A DNA stretch of 64,000 nt from Roseovarius nubinhibens ISM (GCF_000152625.1 NZ_CH724156.1:3464602-3528601), one strand, 5' to 3'. Shown: positions 36,929 through 46,134, counted from the stretch's first letter. The notes: a model not told the origin generated them from the letters alone. Numbers and translations: made by a program.

Positions 36929-37963
36929 TTACCGCCCGGTGGCGAGCCCGCGTTGTGTCTCCATCCCCATCGACACCAGAAGCGGTTCGGCCTCCTGACG
37001 GGTCTTGAAATCTTCCTTGCTCGCCATGCCGCGCCAGCCCGCCGCGATGAGCGATTGCGCCACCGCCCCGCCGAGCGTGGTCCCCGGCCCCGGCACGATG
37101 AAAAGATCCGGCGCGAACTCGCGCGCGGCCACCTTGATCGCACGGGCGAAATCATAGGTCTCGGTCACCTGATGGCCGAGCGTATAGCCATGCAGCGCCG
37201 CGCGGTCGCAGGCCCCCGGCCACCAGATCGCGCCGCGCCCGTCGATCATCGGCAGCTCCGGCTGGCCAAACATCTCGGACGCGAGCGCCGCCCGCCCCCG
37301 CGCCGCCACCGGCTCTTGCAGCGCCGAATGGAACCCGGCGTGATTGGCCAGCCTCATCGGATAGCGTCCTTCCAGCGGGGCGGCCTCGGCCTCGAACGCA
37401 GCGAGCCCCGCTTTGTCGCCCGCAAGCACCAGCATCCCGCCGAGATCGATGGAAATGCCCAAGACATGCCCGGCCCGCCCGTCGATCTCTGCGACCAGCG
37501 CCAGCACCTCCTCGCGCCGCGCCGCATCGGGCACCCAATCGGTCCCCGTCACCGGATAGACCAGCTGCCCGCCGATCATTGCCTCCTGCATGAAGGCGCC
37601 CATCGTGTTGACCAGCTCGAACCCGTCCTGCGGGCTCAGCGCCCCGGCCAGGGCCAGGGCGGAATACCAGCCCATCGAATTGCCGGTGACCGCGACGATC
37701 TCGATCCGGTCGCGATCGATGCTGAGATAATCCCCGAGGCTCGCCGCATAGATGAGCCCCGAGGCATTGTCGCCCCGCGTGTGCCGCGCCATCGAAAACC
37801 GCTCGGCCCCGTCGAGATCGCGCAGCGTCTCCTCGCCGCGCTCGGCCCGCCGCCGGTCGAACTGATCGAGCAGCGCCGCATCGGGAAAATGCCGCCCCAG
37901 ATAGCCAAGCTCGGCTTTGTTATAGGTGCCGCGCCCCGGACAGATGACAACCGCCTTGGTCAT
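36929..37963 (-). CDS. FabD-like acyltransferase (ACP S-malonyltransferase family)
   Basis: 344-residue protein with the acyltransferase fold. The nucleophile elbow is GNSMG (Ser 96) and the catalytic His lies in NHAGFHSALQEP (His 212). The N-terminal oxyanion segment reads CPGRGTY instead of the FabD FPGQGSQ, and the usual substrate Arg region after the elbow is not obvious, so malonyl specificity is doubtful. It overlaps the fused E1 gene by four bases (ATGA), so it may act on the acyl product of that enzyme. It is not in a fatty-acid synthesis cluster. Confidence 0.75.
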   Translation of the reverse strand: MTKAVVICPGRGTYNKAELGYLGRHFPDAALLDQFDRRRAERGEETLRDLDGAERFSMARHTRGDNASGLIYAASLGDYLSIDRDRIEIVAVTGNSMGWYSALALAGALSPQDGFELVNTMGAFMQEAMIGGQLVYPVTGTDWVPDAARREEVLALVAEIDGRAGHVLGISIDLGGMLVLAGDKAGLAAFEAEAAPLEGRYPMRLANHAGFHSALQEPVAARGRAALASEMFGQPELPMIDGRGAIWWPGACDRAALHGYTLGHQVTETYDFARAIKVAAREFAPDLFIVPGPGTTLGGAVAQSLIAAGWRGMASKEDFKTRQEAEPLLVSMGMETQRGLATGR

Positions 37964-40152
37964 TTCGCCCCCCCTTTCACCAGCGATTTCGCCACCGACG
38001 CGATACCGACGTCCGAGGGCATGGTTACAGCATAGGCCGGACCCGTCGCGATAAAGCTGTCCTCCGCCGTCTCGCGAGCAAAGGGCACGTCGAGATTTTC
38101 GGCACAAAACGCCATCAGCGCCTCGGCCACCCCGCCCGAGTGCCGCGTCTCATCGACGATCAACACGTTTTTCACCCCCTCGAGCGCCGCGCGCAGCGCC
38201 TCTTCGGGCAGCGGCGAAATCCAGCGCAGATCAATGACCCGCGTGCTTATGCCCTCGCGTTCAAGCTGTTGAGCCGCCTTGGTCGACAGATACGTGCCAT
38301 TGCCAAAAGTCACGATCGCCAGATCGCGCCCCTCGCCGTGCTGGCCCACCTCGCCCAGCGCGATGCGCTCTGACGGATCGGGATAGCGACACATCCAGCC
38401 CCCATCCCCCGCTTCATGCAGATCGCGCATCGGATAGAGGGCAATGGGTTCCAAAAACACCACCACCCGCTGCTCTTCCCGCGCCAGCCGCACGCATTCC
38501 CGCAACATCTTGGCCGCATCCAACCCATTGGACGGAATAGCCAAAATCAGCCCCGGAATGTCGCGCAGTACGGCCAGCGAGTTGTCATTATGGAAATGCC
38601 CACCAAAGCCCTTTTGATAGCCAAGCCCGGCAATCCGCACCACCATCGGGTTGGTATATTGCCCGTTGGAGAAAAACGGCAAGGTCGCCGCCTCACCGCG
38701 CAGCTGATCCTCCGCATTGTGCAGATAGGCCAGAAACTGGATCTCCGGGATCGGCAGAAACCCGTTATGCGCCATGCCGATACCGAGCCCGAGAATGGAT
38801 TGCTCGTCGAGCAGCGTGTCGATCACCCGGTCCGGCCCGAACCGCGATTGCAGCTTTTGCGTGACGCCGTAAACCCCGCCCTTGCGTCCGACATCCTCGC
38901 CCATCAGCGCGATCTCGGGATGTTCCAGCATCAGGTCGGTCATCGCCCAGTTGATCAGCCGCGACATGATCTGCGGCTCGCTCATCGCCCGCAAATCGCT
39001 GCCAAACGCCGCCTCGCGCGCTGCACTGTCCGGCCCGTTGCTCGGCCGACAGGCGCGTTTCGGCGGGACAAGGCTCGCCATCACGCCCTTGGCATCCTGC
39101 AGCCGCGGCCGCGTCACCGCCTCATCGGCCACCCGCACCACCCGGTCGCAACTCTCGACATAGACGCGCAGCGCCTCGTCAGGTGCCATCGCCCCTGCAT
39201 CACGCAGGAGCCGCACGGAATGCAGCAAGGGATCATTGGCCTCATCCGCCTCGACCTCGGATTTGGGCATATAGGTGGTCGGCACATCCGCCCCCGCATG
39301 CCCATAGAGCCGCACGGTGCGGATATGCAGGAAGGCGGGCTTGCGCCGCGTGCGCACATACTCTGCCGCCTCCTGCGCCACGCGATAGGTCTCGAACATG
39401 TCGAGCCCATCACAATGGAAATACTTGATCCCCGGCCGCTGCGCGAAGCTTGCCGCGATCCAGCCCTTGGGCGTCTTGACCGAAATGCCGATGCCATTGT
39501 CTTCGCAGACAAACAGCAGCGGCAAAGGCACCGATTGATAGGAGGTCCAGCCCGCCGTGTTGAACGCGCCCTGCGCCGTCGAATGGTTGGCCGAGGCATC
39601 GCCGAAGGAACAGTAAACGATGCTGTCTTCGGGCAGGGCCTGATGTTCCGGCGCGCGCCGCCGCGCCATGCCGAGCGAATAGGCCACGCCCAACGCCTTG
39701 GGCAGATGGCTCGCGATGGTCGAGGTCTGCGGCGGGATGTTGAGCGCCTTTGATCCCAGCACCTTGTGCCGCCCGCCGCTGATCGGGTCCTCGGACGAGG
39801 CCGCAAAACTGAGCGCCATATCCCACAGGATCGTCTGCCCCGGCACCTGATCGGCGCGGGCAATCTGAAACGCCGCATCGCGGTAATGCAAGAACGCCAT
39901 ATCGCTCGGGCGCAGCGCGGCGGCCACCGCCGCCATCCCCTCGTGCCCGGACGAGCCGATGGTATAGAACCCCTGCCCTGCCTTCTGCATCGCCCGGCTC
40001 TGCCGATCGAGCGCCCGGCTGAGACAGCCGGCGCGGAAAATGCCAACCGCCGCCTCGGGCGTCAGCGGCCCAGCGGGCGCACGCCCCTCGGGCAGGTCAT
40101 TGCCGCCGACACGGGTGAGAAAATTCTGATGGACGATCTCTGCGCGATCCAT
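37960..40152 (-). CDS. Fused alpha/beta 2-oxo-acid dehydrogenase E1 component
   Basis: 730-residue thiamine-diphosphate enzyme with E1-alpha (about 1-370) and E1-beta (about 395-730) in one chain. The ThDP motif reads GDASANHST...CEDN, a GDG-to-GDA variant. The beta half shows LMGEDVGRKGGVYGVTQKLQ, PEIQFLAYLHNAEDQLRGE and GGHFHNDNSLAVLRD. This layout resembles branched-chain 2-oxo-acid dehydrogenase E1. No E2 or E3 gene is nearby. It sits between an aminotransferase and a FabD-like protein, so the 2-oxo substrate may come from transamination. The 3' end overlaps a dispersed repeat. Confidence 0.82.
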   Translation of the reverse strand: MDRAEIVHQNFLTRVGGNDLPEGRAPAGPLTPEAAVGIFRAGCLSRALDRQSRAMQKAGQGFYTIGSSGHEGMAAVAAALRPSDMAFLHYRDAAFQIARADQVPGQTILWDMALSFAASSEDPISGGRHKVLGSKALNIPPQTSTIASHLPKALGVAYSLGMARRRAPEHQALPEDSIVYCSFGDASANHSTAQGAFNTAGWTSYQSVPLPLLFVCEDNGIGISVKTPKGWIAASFAQRPGIKYFHCDGLDMFETYRVAQEAAEYVRTRRKPAFLHIRTVRLYGHAGADVPTTYMPKSEVEADEANDPLLHSVRLLRDAGAMAPDEALRVYVESCDRVVRVADEAVTRPRLQDAKGVMASLVPPKRACRPSNGPDSAAREAAFGSDLRAMSEPQIMSRLINWAMTDLMLEHPEIALMGEDVGRKGGVYGVTQKLQSRFGPDRVIDTLLDEQSILGLGIGMAHNGFLPIPEIQFLAYLHNAEDQLRGEAATLPFFSNGQYTNPMVVRIAGLGYQKGFGGHFHNDNSLAVLRDIPGLILAIPSNGLDAAKMLRECVRLAREEQRVVVFLEPIALYPMRDLHEAGDGGWMCRYPDPSERIALGEVGQHGEGRDLAIVTFGNGTYLSTKAAQQLEREGISTRVIDLRWISPLPEEALRAALEGVKNVLIVDETRHSGGVAEALMAFCAENLDVPFARETAEDSFIATGPAYAVTMPSDVGIASVAKSLVKGGAK
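37993..38014. repeat. TACCGACG 11-base-period repeat, locus 4
   Basis: Units CACCGACGCGA and TACCGACGTCC, inside the last dozen codons of the fused E1 gene. Confidence 0.5.
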
Positions 40153-40163
40153 GATCCGCCCCC

Positions 40164-41339
40164 TTATGCGCCAAGACCGGCGACAAACCGGCCCATCCGC
40201 GCGAGCCCCTCGTCGAGCAGCGCATCAGCATAGGCAAAAGACAGGCGCAGATGCCCCGGCATCCCAAAGGCCCGCCCCGGCACCAGCGCCAGCGCCTCGG
40301 CCTCCAGCAACGCCTTGCAGAACACGCCATCCTCGTCAAAGCCCCCTGCCTTGATCGCGCCTTCGATATTGGGAAAGGCATAGAACGCCCCATCCGGCAC
40401 GAGACAGCTCACCCCCGGCATCGCATCGAGCGCTGCCACCACCCGGTCCCGGCGCGCCTTCATCGCAGCGTTGCGTTCGGCCAGCAGCGACTGATCTCCT
40501 GTCAGTGCCGCCACCGCCGCCGCCTGCGAAATGGACGAGCCGCCCGAGGTCACCTGCCCCTGCACCGCCGTCATCGCCTTGATCAAAGGCGCAGGCCCTA
40601 TGCCCCAGCCGACCCGCCAGCCGGTCATCGAATAGGCCTTGGACACGCCGTTGATCACCAGCGTCCGGTCCCGCAGCCCCGGCACCGTCTCGCGGAAGGA
40701 CACGAAGGGCACAAAGCTCAGATGCTCATAAATCTCGTCGGCCATGATCCACACATGCGGATGCCGCTCGAGCACCTCGGCCAGCCCGGCATAATCCTCG
40801 GCCGAATAGACCGCGCCCGACGGGTTCGACGGCGCATTGAGCATGAGCCAACGGGTGCGCGAGGTGATCGCCGTCTCGAGCTGCGCGGGCGTCAGGCGAA
40901 ACCCGGCCTCCATCGGACAATCCACGAGAACCGGCACGCCGCCTGCCATCCGCACGATATCGGCATAGCTCGTCCAGAACGGCACCGGCATCACCACCTC
41001 GTCACCGGGATCGAGCGTCGCCAGCATCGCATTGGCGATGGATTGCTTGGCCCCGGTCGAGATCACCACATTCGCAGGCTCGACACCCGCGCCCTCTGCC
41101 ACGGTCGCGCGCAGTTTGGCTGTGCCGCCGGTGGGCGTGTAATTGGTATCGCCATTGACCGCCGCGCGATGGGCCGCCTCGACCACATGCGGCGGCGTCG
41201 GGAAATCCGGCTCGCCCGTGCTGAGCGCGATCACGTCATGGCCCGCGTCGCGCATGGCCCGCGCCGCCTCGGAGACCTGCACGATCTCCGACAATTCGAG
41301 CCCTTGAAGCCGTTCAGCCCTGCGAAAATCCGTGCTCAT
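40164..41339 (-). CDS. Class I/II PLP aminotransferase (aspartate aminotransferase-like)
   Basis: 391-residue fold-type I aminotransferase. Visible: ALSTGEPDFPTP, NYTPTGGTAKLR, NAPSNPSGAVYS, MADEIYEHL and the PLP lysine in INGVSKAYSMTGWRVGW (Lys 234), with the C-terminal LRLSFAYAD carrying the carboxylate-binding Arg. Probably converts an amino acid to the 2-oxo acid used by the E1 gene 11 bases downstream. It is the first gene of the aminotransferase/E1/acyltransferase operon and divergent from a LysR gene. The substrate could be aspartate, aromatic or branched-chain. Confidence 0.9.
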   Translation of the reverse strand: MSTDFRRAERLQGLELSEIVQVSEAARAMRDAGHDVIALSTGEPDFPTPPHVVEAAHRAAVNGDTNYTPTGGTAKLRATVAEGAGVEPANVVISTGAKQSIANAMLATLDPGDEVVMPVPFWTSYADIVRMAGGVPVLVDCPMEAGFRLTPAQLETAITSRTRWLMLNAPSNPSGAVYSAEDYAGLAEVLERHPHVWIMADEIYEHLSFVPFVSFRETVPGLRDRTLVINGVSKAYSMTGWRVGWGIGPAPLIKAMTAVQGQVTSGGSSISQAAAVAALTGDQSLLAERNAAMKARRDRVVAALDAMPGVSCLVPDGAFYAFPNIEGAIKAGGFDEDGVFCKALLEAEALALVPGRAFGMPGHLRLSFAYADALLDEGLARMGRFVAGLGA

Positions 41340-41468
41340 ATCCTGTTCCCCTGTCTTGCCCTGCCGCCGCTGGCAGCCGTCTTTCCCTGTCTAGCCCGCG
41401 AAAACACGGTTTAAAAGACAAGCAAACCTGCGATATTGATGAGTGATTGTAATGAATGAGCACGCCCC

Positions 41469-42371
41469 ATGGCCAAAACACCCCCTCTGCCCTCGCTGCC
41501 GGTCCTGCGCAGCTTTGAGGCCGCCGCCCGCCATCAGAGCTTTACCATGGCCGCCGAAGAGCTCGGCCTTACCCAAGGCGCCATAAGCCGTCAGGTCCGC
41601 GAGCTTGAAGAGCTCATCGGCGCGCGGCTTTTCGCCCGGGTCGGGCGCAGCGTGCAGCTCACACCGGCGGGGCGCGGCTTTGCCCGTGACCTGGGCGGCG
41701 ATCTCGCTCGGCTTCGGCAGAGCGTGAGCCGGGCGGTCGCGGCGGGCGATGGCGGCTCGATCCTGTCGGTGGCGGTGCTGCCCACCTTCGGGTCGCGCTG
41801 GCTCATGCCGCGCCTGCCCGATTTCTGCGCCCGTCACCCGGACATTCAGCTCAGCTTCAGCAGCCGGGGCGAGCCCTTTGACCTGCAAGAGGCGCGCTGC
41901 GACGTGGCCATTCACTTTGGCCGCGCCGACTGGCCCGGCGCGCAGCTCACCCCGCTCTGCCCGGAGAACCTGCGCGCCGTCGCCGCCCCCGCCTTTATCG
42001 AACGCCACGGCATCCGCCAGCCCGCCGATCTCTGCCAGGCGCCGCTCTTGCAGCTGAGCTCGCGGCCTGATGCCTGGGCTGGCTTCTTTGCCGCCCAGGC
42101 GCAGGATGCCACCCGCGCCGGGGCCGGGATGCTCTTTGATCAATTCTCGTTGATGATTTCCGCCGCGCTCCAAGGGCTTGGCGCCGCCCTCCTGCCGGTC
42201 TACCTGATCGAGGATGAGCTCAGCCAAGGCAGCCTCTGCGCGGTCGCGGCGGTCGGCTCGCCGCAAGAGGCAAGCTATCACATCGCCACACCGCTTGGCG
42301 GGACGAGCCGCGAAGCCGCGAGTTTCGTCAGTTGGTTGCGACGTCAGGTGCCGCGTCGCCGCGCGGCGTGA
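41469..42371 (+). CDS. LysR-family regulator (GcvA-like)
   Basis: 300-residue regulator with an N-terminal winged helix (LRSFEAAARHQSFTMAAEEL and LTQGAISRQVRELEELIGAR) and a ligand-binding domain of the GcvA/AmpR subgroup (LSVAVLPTFGSRWLMPRLPDF; CDVAIHFGRADW). It is divergent from the aminotransferase operon with a 129-base intergenic region, the classic arrangement for a LysR protein and its target. The last 44 bases overlap the 3' end of the P450 gene on the other strand. Confidence 0.9.
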   Translation: MAKTPPLPSLPVLRSFEAAARHQSFTMAAEELGLTQGAISRQVRELEELIGARLFARVGRSVQLTPAGRGFARDLGGDLARLRQSVSRAVAAGDGGSILSVAVLPTFGSRWLMPRLPDFCARHPDIQLSFSSRGEPFDLQEARCDVAIHFGRADWPGAQLTPLCPENLRAVAAPAFIERHGIRQPADLCQAPLLQLSSRPDAWAGFFAAQAQDATRAGAGMLFDQFSLMISAALQGLGAALLPVYLIEDELSQGSLCAVAAVGSPQEASYHIATPLGGTSREAASFVSWLRRQVPRRRAA

Positions 42372-43743
42372 TGCGCAGCCAGATGCCATCGCGCCCGCGC
42401 ACCGTCAGATGCGCGACGGGCATCGCAGGCCGGTCTGCGACCACCTCAAAGCGATAGTTCCGGAGCAGCATCGACAGCAACAGCGGCCCTTCGATCATCG
42501 CAAACCCCGCCCCGGGACAGACCCGCTGCCCGGCGGAAAACGGCATGAAAGCCTCGCGCAGGCAGGACCGGCCATTGTCGGTGGCAAAGCGGTCGGGATC
42601 GAACGCATCCGGCCGCTCCCAGAGCCGTTCATGCCGGTGCAGATGCCAGGCGCTGAGCACGATCTGGCTGCCTTTGCGCACCTCGCGATCACGGAAAACC
42701 TCTGTCCCGGACGCCTCGCGCACCATCATTGGCACCGGCGGATAAAGGCGCAGCGCCTCGCGGAACACATCGCGCGACAGCCGCAGCTTGGCCATGTCCG
42801 ACATGCCGAACGCGCCCGTGCTCGTACCGGTCATCGCGCCTGTTGCCTCCTCTGCCAGCCGCTCCTGCCAGTCGGGATAGAGCGCCAGAAGATAGAGCGC
42901 CCAAGCCAAGGCCGAAGCGCTGGTTTCATGCCCCGCCAAAAAGAAAATCGCCACCTGATCGACCATTTCCTCGGTCTCGAACCGCTTGCCCGTCACCGGA
43001 TCGGGCGTCGTCATGATCTTGGTGGCAAGATCATCCGGCGCGGTCCCAGCCTCGATTTCGGCCCGTCGACGCGCCGTAAGATCGGTGATCAACGCCCTGA
43101 TATGTCTCGCTGTTTCGCGGGTCCTGCGGCGGTGAAACCGGGGAAACCAGCGTGGCAGCGGCAAAAAAGCCCCGAGGTTCAGAACCGGCTGCGTCCGCTG
43201 ATGATCACGGAAGGCGGCAAAGACCTCGCTCGCGGTCTCGTCCTCGATGGGCAGCGAAAACAGCGTGCGAAAGATCACATCCGCCGCGGCATGGCTCGTG
43301 TGAAACTCGATATCCTTGGGCGCGCCATCAGCCTGCGGCGCGAGCCGCGCGACGGCGGCCTCGCCCGCGGCATACATGGCCGGAAACGTGTCGCGCAGCC
43401 GCCCGCCCTCAAAGGCGGGGTCGATGATCCGGCGTTGCCGCTTCCATGTCTCGCCATTGGTGACAAAGACCGATTGCCCCAACAGCGGCGTCAACCCCTC
43501 GCGAATGCGGTCGGATTTCGGGAAATCATCGGGCCGTCCCTTGAGGATCAGATCCACCAGATCGGGCTGATTGCAGAGGTAAGACCGGAAAAACGGCGTG
43601 CGAAACTCGGCCATCCACGCGCGATATAGCCGCGCAGGCTGGGCCGACAGGATGTCCTGCCGAAAGAGCCGCGCATAGCGCCAGAGCGACACCCGCCCCT
43701 CACGTGCCGGGGGTTTCGGCGGCAGATGCGGGCAACCGCTCAT
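42328..43743 (-). CDS. Cytochrome P450
   Basis: 471-residue soluble P450. Clear family motifs: I-helix LAGHETSASALAW, K-helix EALRLYPP, and the heme loop FSAGQRVCPG (Cys 409). The long N-terminus without a membrane anchor is typical of bacterial enzymes. Substrate unknown; the general look is of a fatty-acid or hydrophobic-substrate hydroxylase. No ferredoxin partner is encoded nearby. It starts within a four-base overlap with the hydrolase-like gene, so the two form an operon. Confidence 0.93.
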   Translation of the reverse strand: MSGCPHLPPKPPAREGRVSLWRYARLFRQDILSAQPARLYRAWMAEFRTPFFRSYLCNQPDLVDLILKGRPDDFPKSDRIREGLTPLLGQSVFVTNGETWKRQRRIIDPAFEGGRLRDTFPAMYAAGEAAVARLAPQADGAPKDIEFHTSHAAADVIFRTLFSLPIEDETASEVFAAFRDHQRTQPVLNLGAFLPLPRWFPRFHRRRTRETARHIRALITDLTARRRAEIEAGTAPDDLATKIMTTPDPVTGKRFETEEMVDQVAIFFLAGHETSASALAWALYLLALYPDWQERLAEEATGAMTGTSTGAFGMSDMAKLRLSRDVFREALRLYPPVPMMVREASGTEVFRDREVRKGSQIVLSAWHLHRHERLWERPDAFDPDRFATDNGRSCLREAFMPFSAGQRVCPGAGFAMIEGPLLLSMLLRNYRFEVVADRPAMPVAHLTVRGRDGIWLRITPRGDAAPDVATN

Positions 43744-44948
43744 GCGGCGGTGCTCGTGAACCGGTTGACCGGCTTTTCGATCCGGCTCTGCGACGGCTGC
43801 CGCCCGGCAAAGCGCTCGGCCAGTGTCTTGGGCCCCGCGGTGATGCGGAAATAGTCATAATCGCCCGGCCGGTCAAAGGCGCAAAGATATTGAAAATGCA
43901 AGCGAAAGAACCGCCAACGCAGCTCTTTCCAGCGCTCGGGGCTGAGCGTCTGGGTGAAGGCCGCCGAGAGCACCAGAGGCCAGCGCTTGCCACTTTCAGG
44001 GGCCACGCCTGACACCGCCACCGGGTCGCAGAGCGCAAAGGCGCAGCCATCGCCCGGCGCGGTGACATCGACCCAAGCGAGCTCGCCTCGCGTCGAGAGA
44101 TAGGCGAGATCGGCGCGCAGACGCTCGGCGCGCGGCAGGAAGGACACCATCGGCACCACCTGTCCCAGCGACAGGAATGAGAGCTCCGGCCCGCCCTCCG
44201 GCACCCGGCCCGCGCGGATCAAATCAGCGAGGATCGACACTGCGAGATGCGCGCCAGAGCTGTGGCCCACGACGAGAACCTCATCGCTATCCTCTTGCAA
44301 AGCTTGCGCAATCTCATCCGCGAACTCGGCCATCCGGGCCTCGAGATCGGGCGGGTTCGCGCCGCGCCAACGGGCGGAATAGGCGTAATCATGCATGAGG
44401 TAATAGGCGAAAAACCGGTTGTCCTTGCGGCGAAACCAACCGAGCACCAGCGGCACCAGCGCGAGCCCCGCCCAAGCGGCCCAGGGGTGGATCAGGCTGA
44501 GGAGACGCCCCGCGCCCCAGGCCAGCCCGAGCGCGATGAGCAGTTGCAGGATCAGAAATCCGACCGGGTAGAGCGCCGCGATCACCGGACCCTTGCGCAG
44601 CCGCATCAGCCGGAAGAGCGCGCCTGAAGCGATATAGGTCCAGGCGGTGCGGATGAGCTGACCATAGGTGGCAAGAATGCCCTGTTCCATACTGCCCCGC
44701 ACGATGTCCGACCAGACCAGAACCGCGATATCGGCATGGGTTTCGCCACCCTCGATCCGCGCATCGACCTGCCAGCCATAGCGCGCTGATGAGGCGTTTT
44801 TATCCTGCGGTTTCAAGGTGATGTCATAGCCCGACACCTCCGCCTGCGCGGCGGATTCCTTGCGGTACAGCTCTCTGTACCGGCGCGGGTGGATGGGGTC
44901 ATATCCGGGGATATAAAAGACCCGCCTACGGGAAATTCTTTTGCTCAT
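43740..44948 (-). CDS. Membrane-anchored alpha/beta-hydrolase-like protein
   Basis: 402-residue protein with two or three hydrophobic segments in the middle (KGPVIAALYPVGFLILQLL and WAAWAGLALVPLVLGWF) and a hydrolase nucleophile elbow VVGHSSGAHLAV. The N-terminus starts MSKRISRRRVFYIPGYDP, where YIPGYDP resembles an oxyanion-hole HG-type loop. It overlaps the P450 gene by four bases and probably acts with it, for instance on a lipid or ester. I do not recognise a named family. Confidence 0.7.
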   Translation of the reverse strand: MSKRISRRRVFYIPGYDPIHPRRYRELYRKESAAQAEVSGYDITLKPQDKNASSARYGWQVDARIEGGETHADIAVLVWSDIVRGSMEQGILATYGQLIRTAWTYIASGALFRLMRLRKGPVIAALYPVGFLILQLLIALGLAWGAGRLLSLIHPWAAWAGLALVPLVLGWFRRKDNRFFAYYLMHDYAYSARWRGANPPDLEARMAEFADEIAQALQEDSDEVLVVGHSSGAHLAVSILADLIRAGRVPEGGPELSFLSLGQVVPMVSFLPRAERLRADLAYLSTRGELAWVDVTAPGDGCAFALCDPVAVSGVAPESGKRWPLVLSAAFTQTLSPERWKELRWRFFRLHFQYLCAFDRPGDYDYFRITAGPKTLAERFAGRQPSQSRIEKPVNRFTSTAA

Positions 44949-44998
44949 GTCCTGCCTCTAGCGCCGAGAGTAGCGCAGGAGTTTGGCAAGACAAAGAC

Positions 44999-45751
44999 CT
45001 AACCAAGGAGAGCGAGGGCCGGGAAAAGTTCGAGCAGCCAATAGGCGAAGGCCGAGAAGCCGCCGGTGAGCATCATCAGCCCGATGGTCCACAAAAGCAG
45101 GCCCATGATCCGTTCGATCACATCCATATGGCGCTTCATCCAGCCGAGGAAGCCGCCCATGCGCGGCAGGAAGAGCGCCACGAGGATGAAGGGCAGACCG
45201 AGCCCCATGGCATAGACCGCCAAGAGCGCCGTGCCGCGCGGCACCGAGGCCTCGGACGCGGCGAGTGACAGGATCGCACCGAGCTGTGGGCCGATGCAGG
45301 GCGTCCAGCCAAAGGCGAAGGCGAGCCCGAGGAGATAGGCGCCAAAAGCCGAGCCGCCCCGGTCCCCGGCATCCACCCGCGCCTCGCGATTGAGGAAGGG
45401 AAGCCGCAGGATCTGCAGGAAATGCAGCCCGAAGACCATCACCGTTATGCCCGCCAAGGCATTGAAATAGCCTTGAAATTGCAAGATCATCGTGCCCGCC
45501 ACCGAGGCCGCGAAGCCGAGGATCAGAAAGATCGTCGACAGCCCCATGACAAAGAAAATCGCCGGCACGACAGCCGCGTTGCGCCGCCGGTCCCCGGCCG
45601 AAAGATCGGCCAATGTGGTGCCGCTCATATAGGCCAGATAGGGCGGCACGATGGGCAGCACGCAGGGGCTCAGAAACGAAATGATCCCGGCCGCCAATGC
45701 GACAAACATGGCGGGGAGGAGGGAGGCGTCGATGAGGTCTATTCCGAACAT
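44999..45751 (-). CDS. ccdA: Cytochrome c biogenesis / thiol-disulfide membrane protein CcdA
   Basis: About 250-residue inner-membrane protein with six hydrophobic segments that carries reducing power to periplasmic thiols. The two redox cysteines lie in FLSPCVLPIVPPYLAYM and WTPCIGPQLGAIL, the hallmark of CcdA/DsbD. The start is placed at MFGIDLIDASLLPAMF, as in other CcdA proteins; ATG codons at 45763 and further upstream are possible. It is divergent from tusA. Confidence 0.9.
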   Translation of the reverse strand: MFGIDLIDASLLPAMFVALAAGIISFLSPCVLPIVPPYLAYMSGTTLADLSAGDRRRNAAVVPAIFFVMGLSTIFLILGFAASVAGTMILQFQGYFNALAGITVMVFGLHFLQILRLPFLNREARVDAGDRGGSAFGAYLLGLAFAFGWTPCIGPQLGAILSLAASEASVPRGTALLAVYAMGLGLPFILVALFLPRMGGFLGWMKRHMDVIERIMGLLLWTIGLMMLTGGFSAFAYWLLELFPALALLG

Positions 45752-45843
45752 GGGGAGAGACATACGGTATTTGCGCGGCGGCGTCATGAGACATCCGGTC
45801 ACAAGTTTGTGGACAGGATGTCACGTTCCGGTTAACTGGCCGT

Positions 45844-46074
45844 ATGAGCGACAATGACACTTTGGATGCGCGGGGGCTGCTCTGCCCCCTGCCCGTTCTC
45901 AAGCTGCGCAAGCGGTTGAAATCGCTGGAAAACGGCGCGGAGATCACCATGTTGGCGGATGATCCGGCGGCGGTGATTGACGTGCCGCATTTCTGTGCCG
46001 AGGCCGGTCATACGCTCGTCGAGAGCCAAGAGGTTAACGGCGATCTGCGCTTTGTCGTGCGTGTTGGCGGCTGA
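45844..46074 (+). CDS. tusA: TusA-family sulfurtransferase
   Basis: 76-residue sulfur-carrier protein. The TusA/SirA signature DARGLLCPLPVLKLRKRL carries the persulfide-forming Cys in CPLP. It relays sulfur in tRNA thiolation or other sulfur pathways. It is divergent from ccdA, also a thiol-handling gene. The GTTAACTGGCCGT stretch just before the ATG has no strong ribosome site. Confidence 0.92.
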   Translation: MSDNDTLDARGLLCPLPVLKLRKRLKSLENGAEITMLADDPAAVIDVPHFCAEAGHTLVESQEVNGDLRFVVRVGG

Positions 46075-46104
46075 TTCGAGGCGCTGAACCCCCGGAAAAT
46101 GGCA

Positions 46105-46134
46105 TGTCGGCAGGACGTCGGTATTTCGACGGTA
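46105..46134 (-). repeat. TACCGACG 11-base-period repeat, locus 5
   Basis: On the minus strand: TACCGTCGAAA, TACCGACGTCC, TGCCGACA. It lies 30 bases after the tusA stop and is close in sequence to locus 1. Confidence 0.6.

Noticed and set aside
31242..46134. Possible CRISPR array from the TACCGACG repeats
   Set aside because: The units are too short, contiguous with 3-base spacers, and no cas genes are present.
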